A DNA stretch of 38,185 nucleotides, taken from positions 1 through 38,185 of the forward strand of contig CANQAV010000003.1 of assembly GCA_947589425.1 (NCBI GenBank), in the 5' to 3' direction. Below the pieces are notes generated by a model, which saw only the letters and a list, made by a program, of their open reading frames with translations, was not told the origin of the DNA and did not search any database. Below, piece by piece: positions 8,916 to 16,645 of the stretch. This stretch comes from Candidatus Gastranaerophilales bacterium. GTDB taxonomy: Bacteria > Cyanobacteriota > Vampirovibrionia > Gastranaerophilales > Gastranaerophilaceae. A program made the translations under genes and the position numbers. Within the stretch, counting starts at the first letter, position 1, and every line of letters begins with the position of its first letter.

Positions 8916-10011
8916 TTTGTACCTCATTAATTCTCTTAATATCTTTTTGGGCTATATTTATCCACTCATCAAAAATTATTCCGGCATCCAAAGGTCCGGG
9001 CTTTGATTCGGGGTGAAACTGAACGGCATAAATACCGAGGCCTGAAACTTCAAACCCTTCAAGAGTATCGTCGTTTAAATTTTTATATGTAGGACGCATA
9101 AGTTTTGGCATATCCTTCATATCAACGGCGTAACCGTGATTTTGGCTTGTCATCATAACTTTATTGTTTTCCAAATTAATAACGGGATGATTTCCCCCTC
9201 TGTGGCCGTATTTCAATTTATATGTTTTTGCTCCCATGGCAAGCGCCAAAAGCTGATAGCCCAAACAAATTCCAAATATCGGAATTTTACCCGTTAAATT
9301 TTTAATTTGATTAATCTGATATACATAATCGGCAGGATTTCCGGGGCCGTTTGATAAAAACAATGCATCAAAATTTCCTTCCAAAATTTCGTTTGAATCA
9401 ACTGTTGCAGGGAACACCGTAAGCCTGCATCCTCTTTTTGCCAGCGAATTTAAAATCCCCGTTTTAGCGCCGTAGTCAATAAAAGCCATATTTATTCCGC
9501 CCGAAGAAGAATAAATATATTTTTCTTTGGTTGAAACATCCTCAATAATATTGTTTTTAACTTTAAAACCTTGAATTTCTTTTAATTTTTGCTTTATTTC
9601 ATCATCATCCAAATCACGATATGAAATCCAGGCGCTCATCGTACCTATTTCTCTTATCTTTTTTACAAGACTTCTTGTATCAATGCCGTATAGGGCAGGG
9701 ATGTTATTTTCAATTAAATAATCGGAAAGATTTTTGTCAGATTGATAATGGTTATCATGTTTTGAATAATTTTTTACAACAAAACCGGCAAGCTGAGGGT
9801 TTTCTGACTCGAAATCAAAATTATTAATTCCGTAATTTCCTATTTCAGGGTACGTCATAACAATTATCTGCTGGGCATAAGAAGGATCGGTTAAAATTTC
9901 CTGATAGCCCGCCATAGAGGTATTAAAGACAATTTCGCCTTTTAGCTCCTTTTGAGCGCCGAAAGATTCTCCTCTAATTATGCTTCCGTCCTCTAAAATA
10001 AGTGTTCCCAT
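8905..10011 (-). CDS. carA: Carbamoyl-phosphate synthase small subunit
   Basis: CarA is the glutamine amidotransferase that feeds ammonia to CarB. The 368-residue product has the N-terminal CarA domain (LEDGSIIRGESFG, FNTSMAGYQEILTDPSY, GIDTRSLVKKIRE) and a class I glutaminase domain. The nucleophile cysteine is in PIFGICLGYQLLALAMGA, substrate contacts in KYGHRGGNHPV and TSQNHGYAV, and the catalytic His-Glu in VQFHPESKPGP. The gene starts two bases after pyrF and overlaps carB by 11 bases, consistent with coupled translation of the two subunits. Confidence 0.97.
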   Translation of the reverse strand: MGTLILEDGSIIRGESFGAQKELKGEIVFNTSMAGYQEILTDPSYAQQIIVMTYPEIGNYGINNFDFESENPQLAGFVVKNYSKHDNHYQSDKNLSDYLIENNIPALYGIDTRSLVKKIREIGTMSAWISYRDLDDDEIKQKLKEIQGFKVKNNIIEDVSTKEKYIYSSSGGINMAFIDYGAKTGILNSLAKRGCRLTVFPATVDSNEILEGNFDALFLSNGPGNPADYVYQINQIKNLTGKIPIFGICLGYQLLALAMGAKTYKLKYGHRGGNHPVINLENNKVMMTSQNHGYAVDMKDMPKLMRPTYKNLNDDTLEGFEVSGLGIYAVQFHPESKPGPLDAGIIFDEWINIAQKDIKRINEVQNER

Positions 10012-10013
10012 CT

Positions 10014-10748
10014 TTATATCTTCCCTTCAATTTCTTTATATATTTTCTCAATTGCTTCAATTTTATCTTGAGCTTTTGTGACCGCTCTTCCTAAAACTAT
10101 ATAATCGGCTCCGTCATCAAGCGCCTGTTTTGGAGTTGTAATTCTTTTCTGGTCGTCTTTTGATGCCCACAAAGGTCTTATTCCGGGGGTTAAAACAATA
10201 AAATCATCTCCCAATTCTTTCTTAATTGCCTTCAACTCTTTAGGTGAAGCCACTACTCCGTCAAGCCCCGCAGTTTTAGCATTTTTTGCAAATTCGATAA
10301 CCAAATCTTCCACGGTTTTTTTATTACAAAGTTCCTTTTCAAGCACCTGTTGAGAAATGCTTGTTAAAACCGTTACGGCTAAAATTAAAGGCTTTTTCCG
10401 ATTATATTTTCCGCTTGCTTCTAAAGCCCCCTCTTTTGCCGCCTTCATCATCTCAATTCCGCCCGAAGCGTGAACATTAAAGAAATTAGCTCCGTTTTTT
10501 ATAATGTTATATGAAGCGTTTTTAACCGTATTTGGAATATCGTGCAATTTAACATCAAGAAAAAAGTCGGCATTTTTATCTTTAATATAATTTATAATTT
10601 CAAGCCCAAACCCGCAGAACAACTGTAATCCGATCTTAAAAGTACCGATATAGGGATAAAGTATATCAACAAGTTCCTGCGCTTCTTCAAAAGTTTCAAC
10701 ATCAAGCGCCAGAACGAGTTTTTCTTTTATTTTTTCATTAATTTTCAT
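10014..10748 (-). CDS. pyrF: Orotidine 5'-phosphate decarboxylase
   Basis: PyrF converts OMP to UMP, the final step of the pathway. The 244-residue protein is a type 1 enzyme with the full TIM barrel. The hallmark catalytic Asp-Lys-Asp cluster is in FFLDVKLHDIPNTVKNA, with the phosphate-binding end DGADYIVLGRAVTKAQD and the TPGIRP loop. The start codon lies inside the last codons of pyrC (11-base overlap) and carA begins two bases after its stop. Confidence 0.96.
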   Translation of the reverse strand: MKINEKIKEKLVLALDVETFEEAQELVDILYPYIGTFKIGLQLFCGFGLEIINYIKDKNADFFLDVKLHDIPNTVKNASYNIIKNGANFFNVHASGGIEMMKAAKEGALEASGKYNRKKPLILAVTVLTSISQQVLEKELCNKKTVEDLVIEFAKNAKTAGLDGVVASPKELKAIKKELGDDFIVLTPGIRPLWASKDDQKRITTPKQALDDGADYIVLGRAVTKAQDKIEAIEKIYKEIEGKI

Positions 10749-11736
10749 AAATCACCAGTCCTTTTAATTTCATATTGTTATAAGGCGAAACCTTGCATTT
10801 TGATTGGAATTTTGATGACTTCACAAACCATTCTTTTTCAAGGTTTACTTTTGTTGTTTTTTGATTATTGATTTTCAATATTTTTCTCGGATTATAAGCC
10901 ATTTTATCAAGGGTTTTATCCAGCCCCAAAAGTTGATATGTAAGAGAAAACGCAGTTTCAAGCCCCGTTATCCCGTTTGGAGCTTTTGAATAAGGAAGGA
11001 GTTTTTCATCGTTTGAATGAGGGGCATGGTCAGTTGCAACAACGTCAATCGTATCATCCAAAAGCCCCTCAATTATTGCTTTTTTATCATTTTCATCACC
11101 AAGAGGGGGATTCATTTTATAAACACCCGAATTATCAACATTATCTTTCGTAAAGGTAAAATAGTGGGGCGCTGTTTCAGCGGTTATTTTATAACCTTCC
11201 TGTTTTGCTTTTCTTATTAATTCAACGCTCTCTTTTTTTGAAATATGGCAAAAATGAAGCCTAGGGTTATATCCTTCCTGTTTTACTTTTTTGAATAATT
11301 CAATCTGCCAGTCAACTTCCGTAGTTTCATCTTCGCAATGGGATAAAATAAGTTCTTCTTCTCTTAGCGCATTAATAAATACATCCTTGTTTAAAATCGG
11401 CAGACCGTCATTAGAAAAAGCAACACAGCCCTTTTGTCTCATTTCTTTAAAATTGACCGGTTCAAGGGAATCAAGATTTTTTGTAACAGCACAAACAGGG
11501 TAAATATCAAAATTATATTCTTTTGCTTTTTGAAGAATATATGAAATAATTTCAGGGTTATCGCAAACCGGTTTTGTATTAGGCATTGTGCAAACACCCT
11601 TAAACCCGCCCGCAAGAGCGGATTTAATTCCTGTTTCAATTGTTTCTTTATAACAATACCCCGGCTCCCTAAAATGCACATGCATATCAATTAAAGCAGG
11701 TATAATAGTTATTTTGTTTTCATTATTTTCTTCCAT
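10738..11736 (-). CDS. pyrC: Dihydroorotase, class I, lacking the N-terminal strand domain
   Basis: PyrC cyclises carbamoyl-aspartate to dihydroorotate in an amidohydrolase barrel. Metal ligands are visible: DMHVHFREPG (His19, His21), the Asp of AFSNDGLPI, His in ILSHCEDE and LHFCHISKK, and catalytic Asp in VVATDHAPHSNDEK. At 332 residues it is about 90 shorter than typical class I enzymes. The barrel starts almost at residue 9, so the N-terminal half of the usual beta-sandwich is missing. This is not a missed start: the upstream codon is the pyrB stop, in the same frame. Short DHOases that work in complex with aspartate transcarbamoylase are known, which the pyrB adjacency suggests here. Confidence 0.92.
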   Translation of the reverse strand: MEENNENKITIIPALIDMHVHFREPGYCYKETIETGIKSALAGGFKGVCTMPNTKPVCDNPEIISYILQKAKEYNFDIYPVCAVTKNLDSLEPVNFKEMRQKGCVAFSNDGLPILNKDVFINALREEELILSHCEDETTEVDWQIELFKKVKQEGYNPRLHFCHISKKESVELIRKAKQEGYKITAETAPHYFTFTKDNVDNSGVYKMNPPLGDENDKKAIIEGLLDDTIDVVATDHAPHSNDEKLLPYSKAPNGITGLETAFSLTYQLLGLDKTLDKMAYNPRKILKINNQKTTKVNLEKEWFVKSSKFQSKCKVSPYNNMKLKGLVIYEN

Positions 11737-12627
11737 TTATAAACCCATTGAGTTTAATACCATATCTAAAACTGCCATTCTGATAAATACGCCGTTTTTT
11801 GCCTGATTTAAAATTGTTTTTGCATTTTGAAGCTCCAATACGTCACTTCTTATTTCAATATCTTTGTTAACAGGCCCGGGGTGCATCAAAAACGCAGCAT
11901 AGGGCAGATTTTCTTTTGTTATTTGATAATTTTTTATATATTCATCAATATTTATGTGCTCTTGTATTCTTTCTTTTTGAATTCGAAGAGCCATAATAAT
12001 ATCGGTATTTTCAAAAGCGGAATTTAAATCGGTATAATATTCAACCCCTTCAACTTTATCTCCCGTTAAATATTCAGGGGCCAAGCACCTTATTTTTGCG
12101 CCGATTTTCTTTAAAAGCGCAATATTTGATGATGCCACACGAGAATGTGCAATATCACCCACGATTGTAATTGTTTTATCTTTTACATCAAGAAAATGCC
12201 TTTTTATGGTGTAATAATCCAAAAGCGCCTGCGTCGGATGCGAATATATACCCGAGCCCGCATTTACAAACGCCGCATCCTGAAAATATACTTTTTGGGA
12301 CAACTCTTTTACTAAATTATCATCATTGTGTCTTATAACAAAAACATTCATTCCGATTGCGGACAGATTATTAATTGTATCAAACATATCTTCTCCTTTG
12401 TTAAGAGAAGAAGCATCCGCACAAAAATCATATTTTTTTGCATTAATTTTATTTTCCGCCATTTCAAAAGACATCTTTGTTCTTGTCGAATTTTCAAAAA
12501 ACATATTTACAATATTGGAATTTATGTGATTTGCCTTTCTGTGCCCTTTTTCAAATTCAAGAGCTCTGTTATATATTTGATTAATTTCATCAACGCTTAA
12601 ACTTTCAATATCAATTAAATGTTTCAT
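11737..12627 (-). CDS. pyrB: Aspartate carbamoyltransferase catalytic subunit
   Basis: PyrB joins carbamoyl phosphate and aspartate, the committed step. The 296-residue protein shows the carbamoyl-phosphate loop FFENSTRTKMSFEMAENK, the HPTQALLDYYTI segment, a second-domain TIVGDIAHSRVASSN, and the aspartate-binding MHPGPVNKDIEI. No regulatory pyrI gene is present, so allosteric control of the E. coli type is unlikely. The start overlaps the pyrE stop as ATGA. Its TAA stop is followed directly, in frame, by the pyrC ATG. Confidence 0.97.
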   Translation of the reverse strand: MKHLIDIESLSVDEINQIYNRALEFEKGHRKANHINSNIVNMFFENSTRTKMSFEMAENKINAKKYDFCADASSLNKGEDMFDTINNLSAIGMNVFVIRHNDDNLVKELSQKVYFQDAAFVNAGSGIYSHPTQALLDYYTIKRHFLDVKDKTITIVGDIAHSRVASSNIALLKKIGAKIRCLAPEYLTGDKVEGVEYYTDLNSAFENTDIIMALRIQKERIQEHINIDEYIKNYQITKENLPYAAFLMHPGPVNKDIEIRSDVLELQNAKTILNQAKNGVFIRMAVLDMVLNSMGL

Positions 12628-13196
12628 TTTCCTGCCCTGCTTCCCGGTTTAATCAATTCAACTCCTTCTTTACACAAAGGACATTCTTCCGCTTTCCATG
12701 TTACGGGAGAAGATTTTAAAAGCGAATAAATTTTAAATTCGTTATCCAGTTTTCCCTGTGTTCTGTCTACAATACAAGCAACTCCCCTAACCTCGCATCC
12801 GAAATCTTTTATTGCTTCTTTTGTTTCAAAAATTGTTCTTGCCGTTGTAATTACATCTTCAACAATAACAACCCTTTCCCCTTCGCTTAAAGTGTAGCCT
12901 CGTCTTAAGCACATTATATTATCTTTTCGTTCAACAAAAAGATTTCTTTTTTTTGTTTGTCTTGCTACTTCATACCCGAATATTACCGCTCCGATTGCGG
13001 GAGCTACAATAGTATCAAATTCAACACCCATAAGCTTGTTAGCCAGTTCTTTAGCCAGTTTTTCAACAACATCGGGGTATTGATATAATTTTGCACATTG
13101 AAAGTATGTATCGGAATGAAGTCCTGAAGTAAGGCAAAAATGCCCCTTCAAGAGTCCTCCTGCCTGTATTAACAAGTCTTTTACATTCTCAGTCAT
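12624..13196 (-). CDS. pyrE: Orotate phosphoribosyltransferase
   Basis: PyrE transfers phosphoribose from PRPP to orotate, giving OMP. The 190-residue protein has the substrate segment GHFCLTSGLHSDTYFQ, the flexible loop RKDNIMCLRRGYTL, and the PRPP motif ERVVIVEDVITTARTIFE (the usual Thr-Thr-Gly is Thr-Thr-Ala here). A C-terminal ECPLCKEGVELIKPGSR tail with two cysteines is typical of one bacterial PyrE branch. It overlaps pyrD upstream by 8 bases and pyrB downstream by 4. Confidence 0.95.
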   Translation of the reverse strand: MTENVKDLLIQAGGLLKGHFCLTSGLHSDTYFQCAKLYQYPDVVEKLAKELANKLMGVEFDTIVAPAIGAVIFGYEVARQTKKRNLFVERKDNIMCLRRGYTLSEGERVVIVEDVITTARTIFETKEAIKDFGCEVRGVACIVDRTQGKLDNEFKIYSLLKSSPVTWKAEECPLCKEGVELIKPGSRAGK

Positions 13197-14127
13197 TTCT
13201 TATCCGCTCCTTTAAATCATCAAAATTTTTAAATTCGTTTTTAATAATAAATTCATTTAATTCTTTAGCCAAATCAGATGCCAAAGAAGGTTTCATAAAA
13301 TTAGCCGTGCCGATTTCAAAAGCATCTGCGCCCGCATAAATAAATTCAAATAAATCATCTAAAGTTAAAATCCCGCCCATGCCTATGACGGGGATTGAAA
13401 CAACCTGTTTAATTTGTTTTATCATATAAAGAGCCGAAGGTTTTATTAAAGAACCCGACACACCGCCTTCTACTGATTTTTTATAAAATTTATTGTTCTC
13501 ATATTGAACATTTATACCCAAGCCTCTAAGAGTATTAATTGCACTTATGCAATCAGCTCCGCCTTCTTCGCATGCCAAAGCCAAAGGCTTAATATCAGAG
13601 GTATTGGGAGATAATTTAACTATTAAAAATCCCCCGTAATTTTTTCTTATTTTTAAAGTCAATTCATGTAATATATCGGGATTAAGCCCGAATTCAAGAC
13701 ATCCGTGGGAAACATTGGGGCATGAAACATTTACTTCAAGGGCTTTAATATTATTTTCATCAGCGCAAGAAGCAAGTTTAATATAATCATCAATTGAAGA
13801 GCCCGCAATATTCAACAAAAAATCAATATTTTTTTCTTTTAACAAGGGAAGTTTATCTTTAATAAAAGCTTCAATTCCCACGTTTTCAAGCCCGATACGA
13901 TTTATCATACCGCCTTTCAGTTCAAAAATTCTCTCCCCTTCGTTTCCCAGTCTTTTTTCTAAAGTAATACCTTTTGTTGAAATTGCTCCGAGAAAATCTA
14001 AATCGATAAAATCTTCAAATTCATTGTTATACCCGTATGTTCCGCTTGCCGTAATAATCGGGGTTTTAAAAGATATGGAATTGTTTGTTTTTTTATTAAT
14101 TAAGGTTGTTTTAATTTTTAATTCCAT
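13189..14127 (-). CDS. pyrD: Dihydroorotate dehydrogenase, NAD-dependent type 1B, FMN subunit
   Basis: PyrD oxidises dihydroorotate to orotate. In type 1B enzymes it works as a heterotetramer with PyrK. The 312-residue protein has PIITASGTYGYNNEFEDF, the active-site loop ALEVNVSCPNVSHG with the catalytic cysteine that marks class 1B, and the FMN-phosphate region PVIGMGGILTLDDLFEFI followed by GADAFEIGTANF. The open frame extends 67 codons upstream into pyrK, but MELKIKTTL is the family start. It overlaps pyrK by ten bases, as expected for subunits made in equal amounts. Confidence 0.96.
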   Translation of the reverse strand: MELKIKTTLINKKTNNSISFKTPIITASGTYGYNNEFEDFIDLDFLGAISTKGITLEKRLGNEGERIFELKGGMINRIGLENVGIEAFIKDKLPLLKEKNIDFLLNIAGSSIDDYIKLASCADENNIKALEVNVSCPNVSHGCLEFGLNPDILHELTLKIRKNYGGFLIVKLSPNTSDIKPLALACEEGGADCISAINTLRGLGINVQYENNKFYKKSVEGGVSGSLIKPSALYMIKQIKQVVSIPVIGMGGILTLDDLFEFIYAGADAFEIGTANFMKPSLASDLAKELNEFIIKNEFKNFDDLKERIRND

Positions 14128-14852
14128 ATTATCTCGCTTCCTAAGAACACAGGCCCGTCCTTGCATACGGAAGCATTTTGTTCTTCGTTGTTTTTTAATA
14201 ATTTTATAACACATCCCCTGCAAACTCCCAAAGAGCATGCCATAACACGCTCCATAGCAAGATAAGACGGGATATTTTTCTTTTTTGCAATTTGAGATAA
14301 TAATTTTAAAACTATCAAAGGTCCGCATGAATATATTATTTCAATTTGTTTTTCATCAATTATTTTTTCAATATTATCTAAAACGCTCCCTCCGATAACC
14401 GTTTCGTCGCTTCCTTCAATTACTTCTTCTTTTGATTTAAAGCCCCCCATAAGATAGTTTTTGATGTTATTAGAATCAAGCTCCTTTTTCAAAAACAGCA
14501 TGGGCGCTATCCCTATTCCCGCACCCACAAGCAGAGAATTTTTGTTTAAAAGTTCAAAACCGTTTCCTAAAGGTGCGCTAAATTCAATATCATCGCCTTT
14601 TTTAAGATTTTTCAAATAGTTTGTACCATCCCCTTTTAATTTAAATAATATTGTTAAAAGGTGTTTTTTACTATCAAAATTCGATATACTGAAAGGACGG
14701 CGGAATGTTTTTTCGGGACACAAAACAGAGATAAACTGCCCCGGTTTTGCCCCTTGTAAATCGGATATAATTTCAAGTTTATATGTATCAAGCGCAATTT
14801 GTCCGCTTGAATTTATTTTACCCTTGAAATTTCCCTTTTTATACTTTTCCAT
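14118..14852 (-). CDS. pyrK: Dihydroorotate dehydrogenase electron-transfer subunit
   Basis: PyrK passes electrons from PyrD to NAD+ through FAD and a [2Fe-2S] cluster. The 244-residue protein carries the FAD motif RRPFSISNFD, a ferredoxin-reductase-like NAD-binding domain (LLVGAGIGIAPMLFL, EIIYSCGP), and the iron-sulphur ligands in MACSLGVCRGCVIK followed by SVCKDGPVF. This subunit implies a cytosolic, quinone-independent DHODH. It is the first gene of the operon and its leader holds an intrinsic terminator. The leader frame at 14839-14913 overlaps its start. Confidence 0.95.
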   Translation of the reverse strand: MEKYKKGNFKGKINSSGQIALDTYKLEIISDLQGAKPGQFISVLCPEKTFRRPFSISNFDSKKHLLTILFKLKGDGTNYLKNLKKGDDIEFSAPLGNGFELLNKNSLLVGAGIGIAPMLFLKKELDSNNIKNYLMGGFKSKEEVIEGSDETVIGGSVLDNIEKIIDEKQIEIIYSCGPLIVLKLLSQIAKKKNIPSYLAMERVMACSLGVCRGCVIKLLKNNEEQNASVCKDGPVFLGSEIIWN

Positions 14853-14913
14853 TTATCCTCTTAAACCTTTTATAAACGAAAAAAAAGAAGGCTAAAAACA
14901 CCTTCTCTTTCAT
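14839..14913 (-). CDS. Possible pyr leader peptide spanning the attenuator
   Basis: A 24-codon frame (MKEKVFLAFFFFVYKRFKRI...) begins just before the terminator stem, reads through its T-run as Phe codons and stops inside pyrK, overlapping its start by 14 bases. Its layout recalls the E. coli pyrBI leader peptide, where translation across the attenuator couples expression to UTP supply. There is no good ribosome-binding site, but a TATAAT (14930-14925) lies close upstream, so leaderless translation is possible. The T-run itself forces the Phe codons, so this is weak evidence. Confidence 0.3.
   Translation of the reverse strand: MKEKVFLAFFFFVYKRFKRINGKV
14879..14906 (-). terminator. Intrinsic terminator in the pyr operon leader (attenuator)
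   Basis: On the minus strand AGAAGG (14906-14901) and CCTTCT (14891-14886) form a stem followed by eight T (14886-14879), 27 bases before pyrK. The upstream gene at 15118 runs the other way, so the only transcript it can stop is the pyr leader itself. That makes it an attenuator. I see no PyrR-type binding loop. Confidence 0.75.
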
Positions 14914-15020
14914 ACTTTCATATATTATATTGTCTTTTTAATTTCTTATTTTTCATACATGTCCCGTCTTTTCTTCATTATAATTCAAAGAAAACTTTTC
15001 TATATATATATGTAAATAAA

Positions 15021-15070
15021 TGTAACAATAAGGTTTAAAAACCTAAAGAATAGGCTCATTATGCCGTGTA
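15021..15070 (+). promoter_or_regulatory. Sigma-28-type promoter with TGTAACA element
   Basis: TAAAGA (15044-15049) and GCCGTGTA (15063-15070) match the sigma-28 consensus TAAA-N15-GCCGATAA with exactly 15 bases between TAAA and GCCG. TGTAACA lies at 15021-15027, and a perfect inverted repeat AGGTTTAAAAACCT (15030-15043) lies between it and the -35 box. The gene begins at 15118. Confidence 0.6.
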
Positions 15071-15117
15071 TTAATATATAAGGAAATATTAAAACAATAT
15101 GTGGAGGCAATAAATTA

Positions 15118-15594
15118 ATGAGCTTAGAAATCAATACAGCAATATATAATTCAAAAGGTGTTGATTTAAGCGCTGTATCAAGCGTTGCAAGCCAAATTTT
15201 AAACAACGCAAAAGCTCAGGCACAGCCTCAAGTTCAAGTAATTGATTATTCAAAGTTTAACAGGGCAACTCTTGGAATTGACCTTTATTCTTCAAGAACA
15301 AATGCCGAACTTCAAAAACAAATATCTCTCACTCAAGCAGGTCTTTATACTCAATCGGTTGATGTAGCGAAATTAAACTCTCAGGCAGCCTTAAACCTCT
15401 ACAGTGCCGAAACGGTAGCAAAAAATGTTGCCCTTACTCAATCCGTACAGCAAACGGAGCTTACTCCCGTTAAACAAATTGAAGAGCCGAAAAACATTGT
15501 TGAACTTTTCAATATAACAGATAAAAACTCCAATTCGCATAACGGCTTTAACCCGTTTAATACAGATGAAGAAACAGCAGACAAAAAGCAATAA
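15118..15594 (+). CDS. Small Ala/Gln/Ser-rich protein under a sigma-28-like promoter
   Basis: I do not recognise a family for this 158-residue protein. It has no signal peptide or membrane segment. It begins MSLEINTAIYNSKG, faintly reminiscent of flagellin N-termini, but it lacks the flagellin length and C-terminal domain. The middle (residues 45-110) is amphipathic and semi-repetitive (LGIDLYSSRTNAELQKQISL then AALNLYSAETVAKNVALTQ), suggesting a helical hairpin. The last 40 residues are polar and Asn-rich. The start is supported by GTGGAGG about ten bases upstream. It is a single-gene unit with its own terminator at 15634-15664, and its promoter resembles those of the three EF-hand hydrolase genes. 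Confidence 0.7.
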   Translation: MSLEINTAIYNSKGVDLSAVSSVASQILNNAKAQAQPQVQVIDYSKFNRATLGIDLYSSRTNAELQKQISLTQAGLYTQSVDVAKLNSQAALNLYSAETVAKNVALTQSVQQTELTPVKQIEEPKNIVELFNITDKNSNSHNGFNPFNTDEETADKKQ

Positions 15595-15633
15595 ACAAAT
15601 TTATTCTATACTTCTTCTTTCAATGACACCAAA

Positions 15634-15664
15634 GCTCTGGAAAAACATTTTTCAGAGCGTTTTA
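15634..15664 (+). terminator. Terminator after the 158-residue protein gene
   Basis: GCTCTG (15634-15639) pairs with CAGAGC (15653-15658), extended by AAAAA/TTTTT, and is followed by GTTTTATT. It separates this gene from the convergent era gene. Confidence 0.75.
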
Positions 15665-16573
15665 TTATTCATATCCTAAATTTTTAACAAGTGTTTTATT
15701 CTTAAGCCAATTCTTCTCGACTTTTACAAAAAGTTCTAAAAATACTTTTTTTTCAACCGTTTTTTCAATTTCAGTCCTTGCCTGTGTTCCGATTTTTTTT
15801 AGCATGGAGCCTGATTTGCCTATTATTATCCCTTTTTGACTTTCCGTATTTACGATAATTACCGCTTTAATTTTATCGATTTTTTCTTCTTCAAAATAGT
15901 TTTCAATATTAACCGCAATTGAATGAGGAACTTCATCTTTAGTGTTTAAAATAATTTTTTCTCGTATTATTTCACAAGCCATTTCTCTCATATTGGTATC
16001 GCAGATAATATCATCCTCATAAAACTTTTCGCCGTATGGAAGATATTCTTTTATTTTTTTAATTAAATCGTCCGTATTTCTTCCCGTTTTTGCGCTTATT
16101 TTAATTGAGTCAATGTTTTGATTCATCATATTTTTATAAGAAAAAAGATTTAACTCTCTTTTTTCCATATCTTTTATTAAATCAACTTTATTTAAAACAA
16201 GAAGAACAGGGGTTTTAATTCCCTTTAAATAATTATCATAAATCCACTTGTCCCCGACACCCGCACAATCCGAGCCATCCACCATAAAAAGAATTAAATC
16301 CGTATTTAAAAGAGCATCTTTAGTTTGAGAGGAAAGATATTTTCCGAGCTCATTTTTCGGCTTATGAACTCCCGGAGTATCAATTATTATAATTTGAGAA
16401 TTTTCATCGGTATAAATCCCTTTAAGATTTTTTCTTGTTGTTTGTTTCAAAGGAGTTGCAATCGCCACTTTCTGCCCTAAAATTCTGTTCAGCAAAGTTG
16501 ATTTACCGACATTTGGGCGTGCAATTAAGGCAATTACTCCCGATTTAAAATTTTCATTACGTTTATTAACCAT
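15665..16573 (-). CDS. era: GTPase Era
   Basis: Era is a membrane-associated GTPase that binds 16S rRNA during 30S maturation. The 302-residue protein has the G domain with P-loop ARPNVGKSTLLN (Ala replaces the usual Gly at the first position), switch motif QTTRKNLKG, DTPGVHKPK and NKVD. The C-terminal KH domain is also present (IREKIILNTKDEVPHSIAV, IIIGKSGSMLKKIGTQAR). Length is normal. It is monocistronic as far as can be seen. Upstream is an AT-rich divergent promoter region (16574-16645) shared with the gene at 16646. Confidence 0.97.
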   Translation of the reverse strand: MVNKRNENFKSGVIALIARPNVGKSTLLNRILGQKVAIATPLKQTTRKNLKGIYTDENSQIIIIDTPGVHKPKNELGKYLSSQTKDALLNTDLILFMVDGSDCAGVGDKWIYDNYLKGIKTPVLLVLNKVDLIKDMEKRELNLFSYKNMMNQNIDSIKISAKTGRNTDDLIKKIKEYLPYGEKFYEDDIICDTNMREMACEIIREKIILNTKDEVPHSIAVNIENYFEEEKIDKIKAVIIVNTESQKGIIIGKSGSMLKKIGTQARTEIEKTVEKKVFLELFVKVEKNWLKNKTLVKNLGYE

Positions 16574-16645
16574 TTTTACCGATTTTTTTGCATGATAATA
16601 AGTTTATATTATAATATAATTATACCAAAAAAAGGATAGTAAAAA

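Noticed and set aside
15118-15594. Flagellin
   Set aside because: The MSLEINT start is suggestive, but the protein is only 158 residues and lacks the flagellin C-terminal helix.
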